From positions 54,944 to 118,943 of the forward strand of contig NZ_MUJY01000086.1 of NCBI RefSeq assembly GCF_002286785.1: a stretch of DNA of 64,000 nucleotides, written 5' to 3'. Below the pieces are notes generated by a model that ran no database searches, was not told the DNA's origin, and was given only the letters and a program-made list of their open reading frames with translations. Positions 7,622 to 17,953 of this stretch are shown in pieces. The stretch is from Pseudomonas sp. PIC25. Lineage in GTDB: Bacteria; Pseudomonadota; Gammaproteobacteria; Pseudomonadales; Pseudomonadaceae. Positions within the stretch are counted from its first letter, which is position 1; each line of letters starts with the position of its first letter. Both the position numbers and the translations under genes were made by a program.

Positions 7622-8583
7622 GCATGACCGTGCACTTCCACGACCAGCGCCAACGCGCTGCCTGCGCCTCGCTGCGCGATGAGACGCTGGCCGGCTTCGC
7701 CACCGATCCCAAGGCCGTGCCGCCGAAGTTCTTCTACGACCGGCGCGGTTCCGAGCTGTTCGAGGCGATCTGCTGCCAACCGGAGTACTACCCGACGCGC
7801 ACCGAAGAAGCCATTCTCGCCCGCGCCGCCCACGACATCGCCGAGATCGCCGGGCGGGACACCAATCTGGTGGAACTGGGCAGCGGCGCCAGCCGCAAGG
7901 TGCGCCTGCTGCTGGAAGCGCTGCATCCGGCCAGCTACCTGGGGATCGACATTTCCAAGGATTTCCTGCTCGACAGCACGCAGCGCCTGGCCAACGACTA
8001 TCCCTGGCTCGACGTGCATGCGGCCTGCGCCGACTTCTCTCAACCGATGACGTTGCCGGAAGGCTTCGACGACCATCATCCGCTGGCGTTCTTTCCCGGC
8101 TCCAGCATTGGCAACTTCGACCCGGAAGACGCCCGGCGCTTCCTCGGCAACATCCACGAGCTATTGCCGGAGGGTGGCGGCCTGTTGATCGGCGTCGATC
8201 TGGTGAAGGACAAGGACATCCTGGAGGCCGCCTACAACGACGAGGCCGGCGTCACGGCGGCCTTCAACCGCAACCTGCTGGAACGCATCCGCCAGGAACT
8301 GGACAGCGACATCGACCCCAGCCGCTTCGAGCACCATGCGTTCTACAACGAAGCGGCGTCACGCATCGAAATGCACCTGATTAGCCCGGAGGCGCAGCAG
8401 GTGCGTATCGAAGAAACGTGCTTCGACTTCACCGCCGGCGAAAGCCTGCACACGGAGAACTCCTACAAATACACCGCCGCCAGCTTCCGCGACCTGGCCG
8501 GCAGCGCCGGTTTCGACACGGTGGCCACCTGGACCGATCCGAGGGAGCTGTTCAGCGTGCATTACCTGCAGCGCGTGGCGTGA
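7618..8583 (+). CDS. egtD: L-histidine N-alpha-methyltransferase EgtD
   Basis: The product is 321 residues from the ATG that overlaps the egtB stop; a second ATG two codons on could also serve. It has the EgtD signature near the N-terminus (PPKFFYDRRGSELFE), the SAM-binding VELGSG, then FFPGSSIGNF. EgtD trimethylates histidine to hercynine, the substrate of EgtB, in the cytoplasm. The length matches the family (about 320). A REP half-element follows the stop at 8619. Confidence 0.92.
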   Translation: MSMTVHFHDQRQRAACASLRDETLAGFATDPKAVPPKFFYDRRGSELFEAICCQPEYYPTRTEEAILARAAHDIAEIAGRDTNLVELGSGASRKVRLLLEALHPASYLGIDISKDFLLDSTQRLANDYPWLDVHAACADFSQPMTLPEGFDDHHPLAFFPGSSIGNFDPEDARRFLGNIHELLPEGGGLLIGVDLVKDKDILEAAYNDEAGVTAAFNRNLLERIRQELDSDIDPSRFEHHAFYNEAASRIEMHLISPEAQQVRIEETCFDFTAGESLHTENSYKYTAASFRDLAGSAGFDTVATWTDPRELFSVHYLQRVA

Positions 8584-8618
8584 GCGGAACCAAGGCTAAC
8601 GAACGCCGCGCGCTTTTC

Positions 8619-8646
8619 GTGGGAGCCAGCTCTGCTGGCGATGCTT
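8619..8646 (+). repeat. Single REP element
   Basis: One copy of the GGGAGCCAGCTCTGCTGGCG class, 3' of egtD and between convergent genes. The first bases differ slightly from other copies (GTGGGAGCC instead of GTAGGAGCC). Confidence 0.75.
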
Positions 8647-8678
8647 CGCAGCCGAACCGCAGCACCGCACCCTTTCCG

Positions 8679-9071
8679 CTACACCACGCCCATACCGTTC
8701 GCCAGGTCGTCGAAGATTTCCGGCACCAGCGCCGCCGTATCCTTTTCATCCAGGCGTCGACGGGCCTCGGCACTGGATTCGGAGGTGCCGCCGATCAGGC
8801 GCAGCAACCGTAGCCCGCGTTCTGTCAGGACGAAGTTTTCCCCGGTACCGCCACGTTCCTCCGGACGGGGTTCGATGAAGCCGCCGTTGAACAGCACGGC
8901 TTCGTAATCCGCCGCGTCCTGCTTCATGGCGTCCAGGTTGCCCACCGGCAACCCGGCAGCCGAATGCTCCTGCGCCAGCTCTTCGGCATAGGCGCGCGGC
9001 GCGAAATTCTTACCCGCGGACTCCTGGACCTTGAGCAGCAGGCGTTCGATGAGATCCCAGTTGTAGGCCAT
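8679..9071 (-). CDS. Small DUF2513-like protein, probable winged helix
   Basis: This 130-residue protein opens with NWDLIERLLLKVQE, which resembles the start of DUF2513 proteins, and has a LTERGLRLLRLI segment (about 82-93) like the last helix of a winged-helix domain. It has no signal peptide. DUF2513 proteins are small and often phage- or regulator-associated; none is well understood. It converges with egtD and diverges from the subtilase gene at 9223, so a shared control region lies at 9072-9222. The family assignment is tentative. Confidence 0.6.
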   Translation of the reverse strand: MAYNWDLIERLLLKVQESAGKNFAPRAYAEELAQEHSAAGLPVGNLDAMKQDAADYEAVLFNGGFIEPRPEERGGTGENFVLTERGLRLLRLIGGTSESSAEARRRLDEKDTAALVPEIFDDLANGMGVV

Positions 9072-9222
9072 ACCCGATCTCCTCCGGTTGCCGGTCTGCG
9101 GCGCCCGAACGGCGCCCTCTATGCATTCCGACCTACCGGCGGCCGGGATGGTTCGAGACGAACGAGCCCCGACGCGCCCGGTCTGAACACACAGGCCCGA
9201 TCTTCACGAGGATTGCCGCAAC

Positions 9223-10992
9223 ATGCCGTTCATCGCCCCACGTTACCCCGTCTGCTTGCTGCTCGCCCTGTTGTCTTCCTTTATCCCGGCCGCCCATGCC
9301 GAAGACGCGCTGCGCATCGAGCAGTTGCAACGCTGCGGAGACCTGCTGGAGCAGGAGCGCCAGGAATTCTGCCTGCGCATCCGGGGGCTGGAAGACGGAG
9401 ACCTGCGCGTGTCGCTCGGCGAGCGGGCACTGCCCGCCGCGAGCATCCGCCGCGAGGGCAAGCAACTCCGGCTGAGCCTCGCCAGCGCCGATCACCGAAG
9501 CGCTCCGCTCTGGCTGGAACAGGGCGAACGCCGCAGTAACCCGGTATGGCTGTCGTTACGCGGCAGCCACGTTCTCGCCGCCACCCCGGCGGAGGTGGCG
9601 AAGAACATGGACGGGCTGACCACTTACGTCGATCTGGTCAGCCTGATCATCGAAGAGCGCTTCGATGGTCTCGAGGAGGCCAGACGCCTGGCGGACAAGT
9701 ACGGCGCCCGGGTAGTCGGCGCCATCGCCCCGCTGAACACCTACCAGCTTCGCCTGCCAGTGAAGAATCTCACCGAACGCGACGCCCTGCTGCTGCGCCT
9801 GGGCAGCGAGACCAGCGTCGATGCCGTGATAGTCGAGGAATCCGCGGCGGAGGGCGAAGCCGAGGTAGAGCCGGCGCAGGAGAAACCGGACCAGGACGAA
9901 TGGGCCGCCAATCGCTTCGTCGATGCGGTGAACTACTACCGTCGACGTATCCCGGCGGGCGAGTCGCCGATTAAACCCACACCGATCCGCATCGGCATCA
10001 TCGAACGCAACGTCGACTTCGATGCCCCGGATTTCGCCCGGTATCTCGGCGATTGCCGCCCGCAACAGCCACGCACCTGCCTGTACGCCCGCGACGCGAA
10101 CAAGCCGGACAACCACGGCTCCACCGTGGCCGGAATTCTCGCCGCGCACTGGAACAAGGGGGGCAACACGGGCTTTCTCAGCGGCCTGGAAAAGGCCAGC
10201 GGCGGCTTCGAGGTGATCGTCGAACGCAACTCGGACGCCGGCATTACCGCCAACATCGCCGCCTCGGTGAACCTGGTGGAAGACGGCGTGCGGGTGCTCA
10301 ACTGGAGCTGGGGCATCCACCGTGTCGGCGCCAAGGACATTCAGGGCGACGAGGTCGATTCGCTGATCCGTTCGGGATTGGCCATGAGCGGCTATGAAGA
10401 GCTACTGGAGGAGTTCTTCCTCTGGCTGCGCAGCAAGCACCCGGACGTGGTGGTGGTCAACTCGGCGGGCAACGGATCGTCCTTCTCCGGCACCGACGAG
10501 TACCGCCTGCCCTCCTCCTTCGTCACCGACCAGTTGCTGGTGGTTGGCGGCCACCAGCGCAGCGGCCGCACCGACGTGGCGGTGGACGACCCGGCCTACG
10601 TGACCAAGCGCAGTTCGTCGAACATCGACATGCGGGTCGACATTACCGCCTCGGCCTGCGCCCACGCCTCGACCCTGCGCGCCGACCAGCGCGGCGACGT
10701 GCACTGCGGTACCTCCTACGCCACGCCGATGGTCACCGGCATCGTCGCCGCCATGCTGTCGATCAACCCGACCCTGACCCCGGAGCAACTGCGCATGCTG
10801 CTCCGGCGCAGCGCCATGACCATCGGCGGCGACTACGACTTCGAGCCGATGGACGCCGACGACCTGACCGCGCCGATCCTGCCGTCCGAACGCAACTACG
10901 AGTTGAACAACGAGGACGTCGGCCGTTCCGCCCGGCTGGACATGCAAAAGGCGCTGGACCTGGCCGTACAGAGCCGCGACCGGGTGCGCTGA
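9223..10992 (+). CDS. Secreted S8 subtilase-like protein with altered catalytic Asp site
   Basis: The 589-residue product has a signal peptide ending in AHA (residue 26), a pro-region of about 200 residues, then a subtilase domain. The histidine motif NHGSTVAG has His298, the oxyanion region reads VNSAGNGS (about 413-420), and the serine motif GTSYATP has Ser498. Where subtilases have the Asp of the DTG/DSG motif, this protein reads IGIIERNVD, with Glu261 at the expected place and Asp265 nearby. It may be an active variant using Glu or Asp265, or an inactive relative. It would act in the periplasm or outside. A small periplasmic protein follows 74 bases on. Confidence 0.82.
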   Translation: MPFIAPRYPVCLLLALLSSFIPAAHAEDALRIEQLQRCGDLLEQERQEFCLRIRGLEDGDLRVSLGERALPAASIRREGKQLRLSLASADHRSAPLWLEQGERRSNPVWLSLRGSHVLAATPAEVAKNMDGLTTYVDLVSLIIEERFDGLEEARRLADKYGARVVGAIAPLNTYQLRLPVKNLTERDALLLRLGSETSVDAVIVEESAAEGEAEVEPAQEKPDQDEWAANRFVDAVNYYRRRIPAGESPIKPTPIRIGIIERNVDFDAPDFARYLGDCRPQQPRTCLYARDANKPDNHGSTVAGILAAHWNKGGNTGFLSGLEKASGGFEVIVERNSDAGITANIAASVNLVEDGVRVLNWSWGIHRVGAKDIQGDEVDSLIRSGLAMSGYEELLEEFFLWLRSKHPDVVVVNSAGNGSSFSGTDEYRLPSSFVTDQLLVVGGHQRSGRTDVAVDDPAYVTKRSSSNIDMRVDITASACAHASTLRADQRGDVHCGTSYATPMVTGIVAAMLSINPTLTPEQLRMLLRRSAMTIGGDYDFEPMDADDLTAPILPSERNYELNNEDVGRSARLDMQKALDLAVQSRDRVR

Positions 10993-11066
10993 GGCATACC
11001 GGATGAACTTTCCCGATACTTCGGCAATCCACCGGACAGGCCCTGCCGCAACGAAAGGAGCCCCCG

Positions 11067-11348
11067 ATGAAAATCTTCATAGCCCTGGCCAGCGCGCTTT
11101 CCCTGCTGGCCGCCGTGCCCGCCCAGGCGTCCTGCACGCCGGAAGAAGCCACCGCGAAAGCCGAACAACTGGCCGCCAAGGTCAACGAACTCACCCAAAG
11201 CGATCCGGAGAAAGCCGCCGAAATAAACGAGGAATTGAAGCGGATGAAGGTCGAGCGTACCGCCGAAGAACTGGAGAGCGAATGCGCCGCCTACGACAAA
11301 CGCCTGCAGGAACTGGAAGAGGCCGAAAAGAAAGCGGCGGAGGATTGA
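11067..11348 (+). CDS. Small periplasmic coiled-coil protein
   Basis: A 93-residue protein with a clear signal peptide (cut after AQA, about residue 21). The mature part has two cysteines (CTPEEA and ECAAYD) that could form a disulfide and is otherwise Glu/Lys/Ala-rich helix with coiled-coil character to the end. The ATG follows AAAGGAG. I do not recognise a named family. It lies downstream of the subtilase in the same direction, so it could be co-expressed with it and might be a chaperone, inhibitor or substrate; that is a guess from position. Confidence 0.65.
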   Translation: MKIFIALASALSLLAAVPAQASCTPEEATAKAEQLAAKVNELTQSDPEKAAEINEELKRMKVERTAEELESECAAYDKRLQELEEAEKKAAED

Positions 11349-11361
11349 GGCCATTGGCGGG

Positions 11362-11385
11362 CGGGCGAGTGAATTCGCCCTGTAG
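11362..11385 (+). repeat. Single short REP of the GAATTCGCCC class
   Basis: The palindromic core GGGCGAGTGAATTCGCCC followed by TGTAG matches the second REP class of the window. It lies between the convergent genes ending at 11348 and 11420. Confidence 0.7.
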
Positions 11386-11419
11386 TCGAGCCATTCGACC
11401 ACCCGGACTTTTCCAGCCC

Positions 11420-12145
11420 TCAATACGCCTCGTAGCGCCGTTCGATGGCCTGGTAAGTACCATTGCTGCGAATGGTCGCCAGGCCCCGGTTGAACTTGTC
11501 CCGCATCGACGCGGTGCGGAAACCGACATGGTAGGGCGTCGGCGGAAAGAGTTGGTACAGGGTCAGCGGCTGCGTCACATCGACCTGATCGGCGACTTCC
11601 CGATTGAAGTAATTGAGGATGCGCAGGTCTCCCACCACGACATCGATGCGTCCGCTGTAGAGCAGACGGTTACGGGCAATCTGGAGGGCTTCTTCGCGGT
11701 AGCGCGGGTTGCTCTCCGCCATGCTCTGGAATTCCGGGCCAAGCAGGTAGCGGGCTCGCTGGAAGGCGCTCACCGAGTAGCGACCGAGGTCGGCGATGCT
11801 GTGAATGTCGTATTTCCGCGAGGCCAGAGCGGCCGCAACATTGTGATACTGGATGTAGACGTCGGAATAGGCCACGTCGAGCTGGCTGAACCGGTTGGTG
11901 GTGGCGATGCCGTCCAGCTCACCCCGTTTCAGCATCAGGTGCAGGCGCTCCATCGGCAGGTAGTGGGCTTCGATGGTATAGCCGGCACTGCGGAACGCCG
12001 CGTCGACGATGTCGTATTCCAGCCCACGGTGCTCATTCTCGAAGATATACGGCGGTTTGTGCGTTCCGAAGCCCATCCGCACCGGATCGGCCGAGACGCC
12101 GACAGCCAACCAGAGCAGGCCCCAACCCAGAACACCCCTACCCAT
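11420..12145 (-). CDS. Periplasmic solute-binding protein, family 3
   Basis: From the ATG at 12145 the product has 241 residues with an N-terminal hydrophobic signal ending near VSA. A GTG five codons upstream is an alternative start. The mature protein matches family 3 solute-binding proteins (SBP_bac_3): MGFGTHKPPYIFENE at the start, GLEYDIVDAA, and a TTNRFS / YSDVYI middle. It stands alone with no permease or ATPase gene nearby, as with many Pseudomonas orphan binding proteins that serve as sensors or share permeases. The ligand, probably an amino acid or similar small polar molecule, cannot be read from sequence. Confidence 0.78.
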   Translation of the reverse strand: MGRGVLGWGLLWLAVGVSADPVRMGFGTHKPPYIFENEHRGLEYDIVDAAFRSAGYTIEAHYLPMERLHLMLKRGELDGIATTNRFSQLDVAYSDVYIQYHNVAAALASRKYDIHSIADLGRYSVSAFQRARYLLGPEFQSMAESNPRYREEALQIARNRLLYSGRIDVVVGDLRILNYFNREVADQVDVTQPLTLYQLFPPTPYHVGFRTASMRDKFNRGLATIRSNGTYQAIERRYEAY

Positions 12146-12324
12146 GCATACCCCTGCCACTGCCCACGCTGCTTACGCCTCCGGCGTCGGCCGGCGGGTG
12201 CCGTGCTGTAACGAGGAAGCCACGAAACGACAGTTTAGTGCTCCGCTCCGCAAATGACGACGGCCTGGGGGGGAAAGCCGGACGGCCAGCAGTGGGCGCG
12301 CCCGGCCGGTGGATCGCCGGTGGA

Positions 12325-13380
12325 TTAGAGAATGTCGTCAGGCTGGACGACGATCCAGTTCTTGTCCGCGGTGACCGGCACGCCGGCCTTGGCCTGGGCT
12401 TCGGCGTTCCGTTTGATCATCGCGTCGATCTGGTCCATGTACTTGGCCTTGCGGTTCACCCAGAGGTGGATGCCGCCCTTCGCCACGTCGGTGCCGTGGA
12501 ACAGCATGTAGCCATCGCTGCTGGGCGTATCGCCGGCCACCAGGATCGGCTTCTTCCACTCATCGATGTAGGTGAGGATGGCCGCGTACTTGCCGGACAT
12601 CCAGGTCGCCGGGGTCCACAGGTAGGGGGTCATTTCCAGGGCCAGGTTGGCCTTTTCGTCATAGCTCCCGCTGGCGATCTGCTTGCGGGCGGTAGTCACG
12701 GCACCGGTGGCGCGGTCCTTCAGCAAGGTGGTGACGCCGATGACGTTTTCCGGCTTGACCTTGTAGCCGTACTTCGGATCGGACGCCACCATGCGCACCA
12801 GCTCCTCATGGGCGGCGGTCATGATGTACACCTCGATGCCGTTCTCCTGCAGCAGATTCATCAGCTCGACCTGCCCGGTGAAGATCTTCGGCGGGTTGAT
12901 CTCGATGGTCTTGACCGCATCGCCTTCGTAATAGGTACTGGGGATCGGCTTGCCGTAGGCCATCAACTCATCGACATAGCCCTTCAGTTCCTTCAGGGTG
13001 AAGCCGGAGAACACCTGCGCCACCCAGGGGTAGCAGACCATGTCGTCGATTTCGCAGAGCCGGTAGTAGTAGCTGTTCAGGCTTTCCTTGTGGCCGTTGA
13101 CGTCCTTGAAGGGAATCAGCTTTAGCGATGGGTCGATGCTGTCGCGGGTCAGCACTCCTTTCATTTCCATGAACGGCAACAGCGACTCTTCCAGGTCGAA
13201 GCGATAGCTGGTGTTGTCCATGTCGAACACGGCATAGGCGCCGGAGTTGGCGTGGGCCTTGGCCAGCTCGTTCAGTTGCTTGGCGGCCGGTTCCGGCCAG
13301 TGCTTCAACTCGACGGCCGGGGCCTGGCCGGCGAGGCCGATGCAGAACAGTCCTGCCAGTAGCGTGCGTGCAAACGTCAT
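12325..13380 (-). CDS. pchP: Phosphorylcholine phosphatase
   Basis: The 351-residue secreted HAD-family phosphatase starts at the ATG at 13380, which begins a proper signal peptide (cleavage near APA-VE, residue 22); the in-frame extension upstream is not credible. HAD motif I is DMDNTS, with Asp53 and Asp55; after signal removal these are Asp31 and Asp33, the catalytic pair known for P. aeruginosa PchP. Motif II (IMTAAH) and a GDTPSSDG motif near the end complete the fold. PchP splits phosphorylcholine released from host phospholipids into choline and phosphate in the periplasm. It diverges from the enoyl reductase gene at 13667. Confidence 0.9.
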   Translation of the reverse strand: MTFARTLLAGLFCIGLAGQAPAVELKHWPEPAAKQLNELAKAHANSGAYAVFDMDNTSYRFDLEESLLPFMEMKGVLTRDSIDPSLKLIPFKDVNGHKESLNSYYYRLCEIDDMVCYPWVAQVFSGFTLKELKGYVDELMAYGKPIPSTYYEGDAVKTIEINPPKIFTGQVELMNLLQENGIEVYIMTAAHEELVRMVASDPKYGYKVKPENVIGVTTLLKDRATGAVTTARKQIASGSYDEKANLALEMTPYLWTPATWMSGKYAAILTYIDEWKKPILVAGDTPSSDGYMLFHGTDVAKGGIHLWVNRKAKYMDQIDAMIKRNAEAQAKAGVPVTADKNWIVVQPDDIL

Positions 13381-13666
13381 AGTTCGTATCCCTGAGTGCG
13401 CGATGGGGCGAGGAAGCCGCCGCGAAACGGCGACCGCCTGACCGTAACAAGGCGCGCAGCGTGGCAAGGCTTCGTTACCGACTCATGACATTCCGATTAC
13501 GCCGCCACCCTGTTCATTTGCGACAGACCGACACCGCGACCCACGTCATGCCGCGTCATCAGCCGGGGAAATATCCGCCGATTCATCGCGGCATAGAGTC
13601 TGGCGGCTAGACTCTCCAGCCAATGCACGGATGGGATCGCCCCATCACCAGCCCAGGAGAACAACG

Positions 13667-14647
13667 ATGCGCAAAGCCGAATACCAACAGCGCGGCCCCG
13701 TACCGCAGGACGTGATCGATGCCGTGGAGTTCGAGTTGCCGCCACCGGCCGCCGGCCAAGTGCTGGTCAAGGTGCTGGCCGCACCGATCAACCCCTCCGA
13801 CGTGCTCACCCTGACCGGCGAATACGGCATGTTGCCGCCGCTACCGGCGGTGGGCGGCAACGAAGGCGTCGGCCGCGTCGAGGCGCTGGGGCCGGAGGTC
13901 GGCTCGCTGAAGGTCGGCCAGACCGTGCTTCTACCGGCCGGCTGCGGCACCTGGACCACGCATCTGGTGGCTGCGGCGAACAAGCTGATCCCGCTGCCGG
14001 ATGCCGATCCGCAGCAACTGGCGATGCTTACCGTCAATCCGCCGACCGCCTACCTGATGCTGCGTGAGTTCGTCGACCTGCAACCGGGCGACTGGGTGAT
14101 CCAGAACGTCGCCAACTCCGGCGTCGGCAGTTACCTGATCCAACTGGCCAAGCTGCGCGGACTGAAGACGGTCAACGTGGTGCGCCGCGAATCGGCGGTG
14201 GCCGGTGTCCAGGCCGAAGGGGGCGACGTGGTGCTGGTGGACGGCCCCGACCTGCACAAGCGGGTGCGCGAGGCGACCGGCGGCGCGGCCATCCGCCTGG
14301 GCATCGATGCCGTGGGCGGACGCGCCACCGACCACCTGGCCGCCTGCCTGGCCGAAGGCGGCACCCTGGTGAACTACGGCATGATGAGCGGCGAGCCGTG
14401 CCAGTTGTCGCCGGCCTCCTCGGTATTCCGCGACATCACCCTGCGCGGCTTCTGGCTGGCCCGCTGGTTCCGCAACGCCAGTCCGGCGGATCAGATGAAG
14501 GTCTACGGCGAACTGACCCAACTGATCGCCAGCGGCAAACTTCACGCCCGCATCGCCGCGACCTACGACGTCAGCGAGATCAAGCAGGCGGTGGCCGCAG
14601 CAGCCAGCGGCGAACGCGACGGGAAGATCCTGATCGTGCCGAAGTGA
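13667..14647 (+). CDS. MECR/ETR-type 2-enoyl-thioester reductase (zinc-less MDR family)
   Basis: This 326-residue medium-chain dehydrogenase/reductase lacks zinc ligands. It matches the trans-2-enoyl-CoA/ACP reductase branch (ETR1/MECR): APINPSD near residue 38, GGNEGVG near 64-70, NPPTAYLML near 124, then GDWVIQNVANSGVG (about 141-154) for the NADPH site. ETR enzymes reduce trans-2-enoyl thioesters with NADPH in the cytoplasm; members are also annotated simply as zinc-dependent alcohol dehydrogenase-like. The ATG at 13667 follows CAGGAGAACAACG. It stands alone, so the natural substrate is uncertain. Confidence 0.8.
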   Translation: MRKAEYQQRGPVPQDVIDAVEFELPPPAAGQVLVKVLAAPINPSDVLTLTGEYGMLPPLPAVGGNEGVGRVEALGPEVGSLKVGQTVLLPAGCGTWTTHLVAAANKLIPLPDADPQQLAMLTVNPPTAYLMLREFVDLQPGDWVIQNVANSGVGSYLIQLAKLRGLKTVNVVRRESAVAGVQAEGGDVVLVDGPDLHKRVREATGGAAIRLGIDAVGGRATDHLAACLAEGGTLVNYGMMSGEPCQLSPASSVFRDITLRGFWLARWFRNASPADQMKVYGELTQLIASGKLHARIAATYDVSEIKQAVAAAASGERDGKILIVPK

Positions 14648-14727
14648 CGGCCCCTGCCGGCCCGAGGCTCGTTGTAGGGTGAGGGGCGGGGCGTCCGTCA
14701 CACCGGGAGTCCCGGAACATCGATGCC

Positions 14728-14834
14728 CATTCGCGAGCAAGCTCGCTCCTACAACAGAACGAACCGTTGGGGCGAATGCATTCGCCCCAACACGGACTGG
14801 CTTTTCGTAGGAGCCAGCTCTGCTGGCGAAGCGC
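14728..14834 (+). repeat. REP cluster, three elements
   Basis: In order: a TTCGCGAGCAAGCTCGCTCC copy ending in TAC (14731-14753), a GGGGCGAATGCATTCGCCCC palindrome (14769-14788) and a GTAGGAGCCAGCTCTGCTGG copy (14807-14830). It sits between the convergent enoyl reductase and helicase genes, ending just before the helicase stop codon. Confidence 0.82.
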
Positions 14835-14842
14835 CCGACCCG

Positions 14843-16177
<1,335 letters not shown>

Positions 16178-16385
16178 GGGGTTACCTCGACGAAGACCGA
16201 AAAAACAGGGTGCATAGCCTAACGTGTGTCGCGCCGGAAAACCCGTAATCCGTGCATTGCATCGTGAACCGGCGGACGATCCGCGCGTTATCCTGCGCGC
16301 CAGCCCACCAACGACGGCTTGCGCAACGACGGCCGACGCGGGATCGTAGGCCCACTTCGCGCCGCCGGCGCATCAAGGAGACCCC

Positions 16386-16802
16386 ATGCTGAAACCCTCC
16401 CGCTTCGCCCTGCTCGGCACCGGCCTGGCACTGATCCTGAGCGCCCAGCACGGCCTCGCCGCGCCGAAACACGACAAAGGCAGTCACCAGGGCGGCCACG
16501 AGAGTGGCGGCGCCAGTGTCCAGATCAGCGGCCCGACCATCGACATCGGCCGGGTACGCATCGTCCTCGGCGAGAACCGCAACCTGATCGGCCCGACCAC
16601 CGCCCTGCCGCCGGGCGTCAGCAAGAACCTCGAGCGTGGCAAGCCGCTGCCGCCCGGTATCGCGAAGAATTTCGACGGCCGCATCCAGAGCCAGTTGCCG
16701 CACTACGACGGCTACGAATGGAAGCAGGTCGGCCGCGACGTGGTGCTGGTGGCCATCGCCACGGGAATCGTCTACGAAGTGCTGCGCAACGTACTCGACT
16801 GA
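16386..16802 (+). CDS. CigR-like/RcnB-like envelope protein
   Basis: A 138-residue protein with a signal peptide ending near GLAA (residue 25), a His/Gly-rich low-complexity segment (28-43), then a PPG-repeat (LPPGVSKNLERGKPLPPGIAKN) and a C-terminal hydrophobic helix (RDVVLVAIATGIVYEVL). This layout matches proteins annotated as anti-virulence regulator CigR family or RcnB family. It is probably an inner-membrane-anchored periplasmic protein with its PPG region exposed. The ATG follows AAGGAGACCCC. Its function in Pseudomonas is not established. Confidence 0.72.
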   Translation: MLKPSRFALLGTGLALILSAQHGLAAPKHDKGSHQGGHESGGASVQISGPTIDIGRVRIVLGENRNLIGPTTALPPGVSKNLERGKPLPPGIAKNFDGRIQSQLPHYDGYEWKQVGRDVVLVAIATGIVYEVLRNVLD

Positions 16803-16980
16803 GCGGCACCCGACCGACCCACAGCCCGGAGAACTTCACGCGATCCGGCGACTCCAACCAGCGAATCCGCGGCCGCAACAGGCCGCGGTATCCGGTCGGC
16901 CATCGCCGGATCGTGCGCCATCCCCGGATGCGCCCCGTCGTGGTCCGTCGTCGGCAGCCTGGATGGAGCGGAACGCATCG

Positions 16981-17541
16981 ATGAAACCTTCCCTGATCTA
17001 TTACGTGGCCGCCAGCTTGGACGGCTATATCGCCCGCCCCGATGGGCGCATCGACTGGCTGCAGCCTTTCGAGGACAGCGGCGAAGACCACGGCTACAAG
17101 CACTTCTACGCCAACATCGACGGCCTGCTGATGGGCCGCGCGACCTACGAAGCCCTGCTGGCCATGGGCATCGACTGGCCGTACCCCGGCAAGCCGTGCA
17201 TCGTCCTGACCCGCGCCGAGCACCTGCCCATCGCTTCCTCCGACGTCCGCCTGCGACATGACCTGCCGGCGGAGGCCATCGCCGAGCTGGAAGCGTCCGG
17301 CTGCCGGCGCATCTGGCTGGTGGGAGGCGGATCGCTGGCCGGCACTTGCTACGCCGCCGGACTGCTCGACGAACTGGTGGTCAACATGGTGCCGTACCTC
17401 CTGGGTGCGGGCATCCCGATGTTCGCCACCGGCCTCGAACACGGCCTCACCTTGCTGGACCAGCGGCATTTCGCCAACGGCGTGGTGCAGATGCACTATC
17501 GGTTGCAGGCGGATACGGATAGTCAGGAGGTCGCCGCGTGA
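16981..17541 (+). CDS. Dihydrofolate-reductase-like protein (RibD C-terminal family)
   Basis: The 186-residue product has the DHFR/RibD-C fold: YYVAASLDGYIARPDG at the start, a GRATYEALL motif (about 54-62) and WLVGGGSLA (about 116-124) for the nucleotide phosphate. These small reductases use NADPH on unidentified pterin- or pyrimidine-like substrates. Two ATGs are possible (16963 and 16981); I chose 16981 because it starts the conserved strand. It is coupled to the Nudix gene by a four-base overlap. Upstream, 16803-16980 contains a CCGCGGCC / GGCCGCGG hairpin (about 16865-16887) without a T-run. Confidence 0.82.
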   Translation: MKPSLIYYVAASLDGYIARPDGRIDWLQPFEDSGEDHGYKHFYANIDGLLMGRATYEALLAMGIDWPYPGKPCIVLTRAEHLPIASSDVRLRHDLPAEAIAELEASGCRRIWLVGGGSLAGTCYAAGLLDELVVNMVPYLLGAGIPMFATGLEHGLTLLDQRHFANGVVQMHYRLQADTDSQEVAA

Positions 17542-17951
17542 CCATCTTTCGCATTGCCGCCGCCTGTCTGTTGGACGCCCAGGGCCGCCTGCTGCTGGTA
17601 CGCAAACGCGGCACCCGGGCCTTCATGTTGCCGGGCGGCAAGCATGAGCCGGGGGAGTCGGCGTTGGAAGCCGTCCTGCGCGAATTGAGCGAAGAGATCG
17701 AACTGTCGCTGCCAGCGGAGGCCCTGCACTATCTCGGGCGTTTCCAGGCGCCGGCCGCCAACGAGCCGGATTGCCGGGTGGATGCCGATGTCTTTTGTGC
17801 CCGCCTTCTCCATCCAGTGCGAGCAGCCGCCGAGCTGGAGGAACTCGCCTGGCTCGATCCGGGCAGCCCATTGCCGGACAGCCTTGCCCCGCTGCTGCGC
17901 GAGCAGGTGTTGCCCGTGCTGCAACGGCATCTGGAGGCCGAGACGGCCTGA
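17538..17951 (+). CDS. Nudix hydrolase
   Basis: This 137-residue protein contains a complete Nudix box, GGKHEPGES...RELSEEIEL (about 32-54), matching Gx5Ex7REUxEExGU apart from the final glycine position. Nudix enzymes cleave nucleoside diphosphates linked to another group, often damaged nucleotides or dinucleotide coenzymes. The GTG start overlaps the stop of the DHFR-like gene (GTGA), so the pair is translated together. The substrate is unknown. Confidence 0.88.
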   Translation: MTIFRIAAACLLDAQGRLLLVRKRGTRAFMLPGGKHEPGESALEAVLRELSEEIELSLPAEALHYLGRFQAPAANEPDCRVDADVFCARLLHPVRAAAELEELAWLDPGSPLPDSLAPLLREQVLPVLQRHLEAETA

Positions 17952-17953
17952 TC

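Noticed and set aside
16865..16887. CCGCGGCC / GGCCGCGG hairpin after the CigR-like gene as a terminator
   Set aside because: It has no T-run on either side and lies 60 bases after the stop; left as a plain hairpin.
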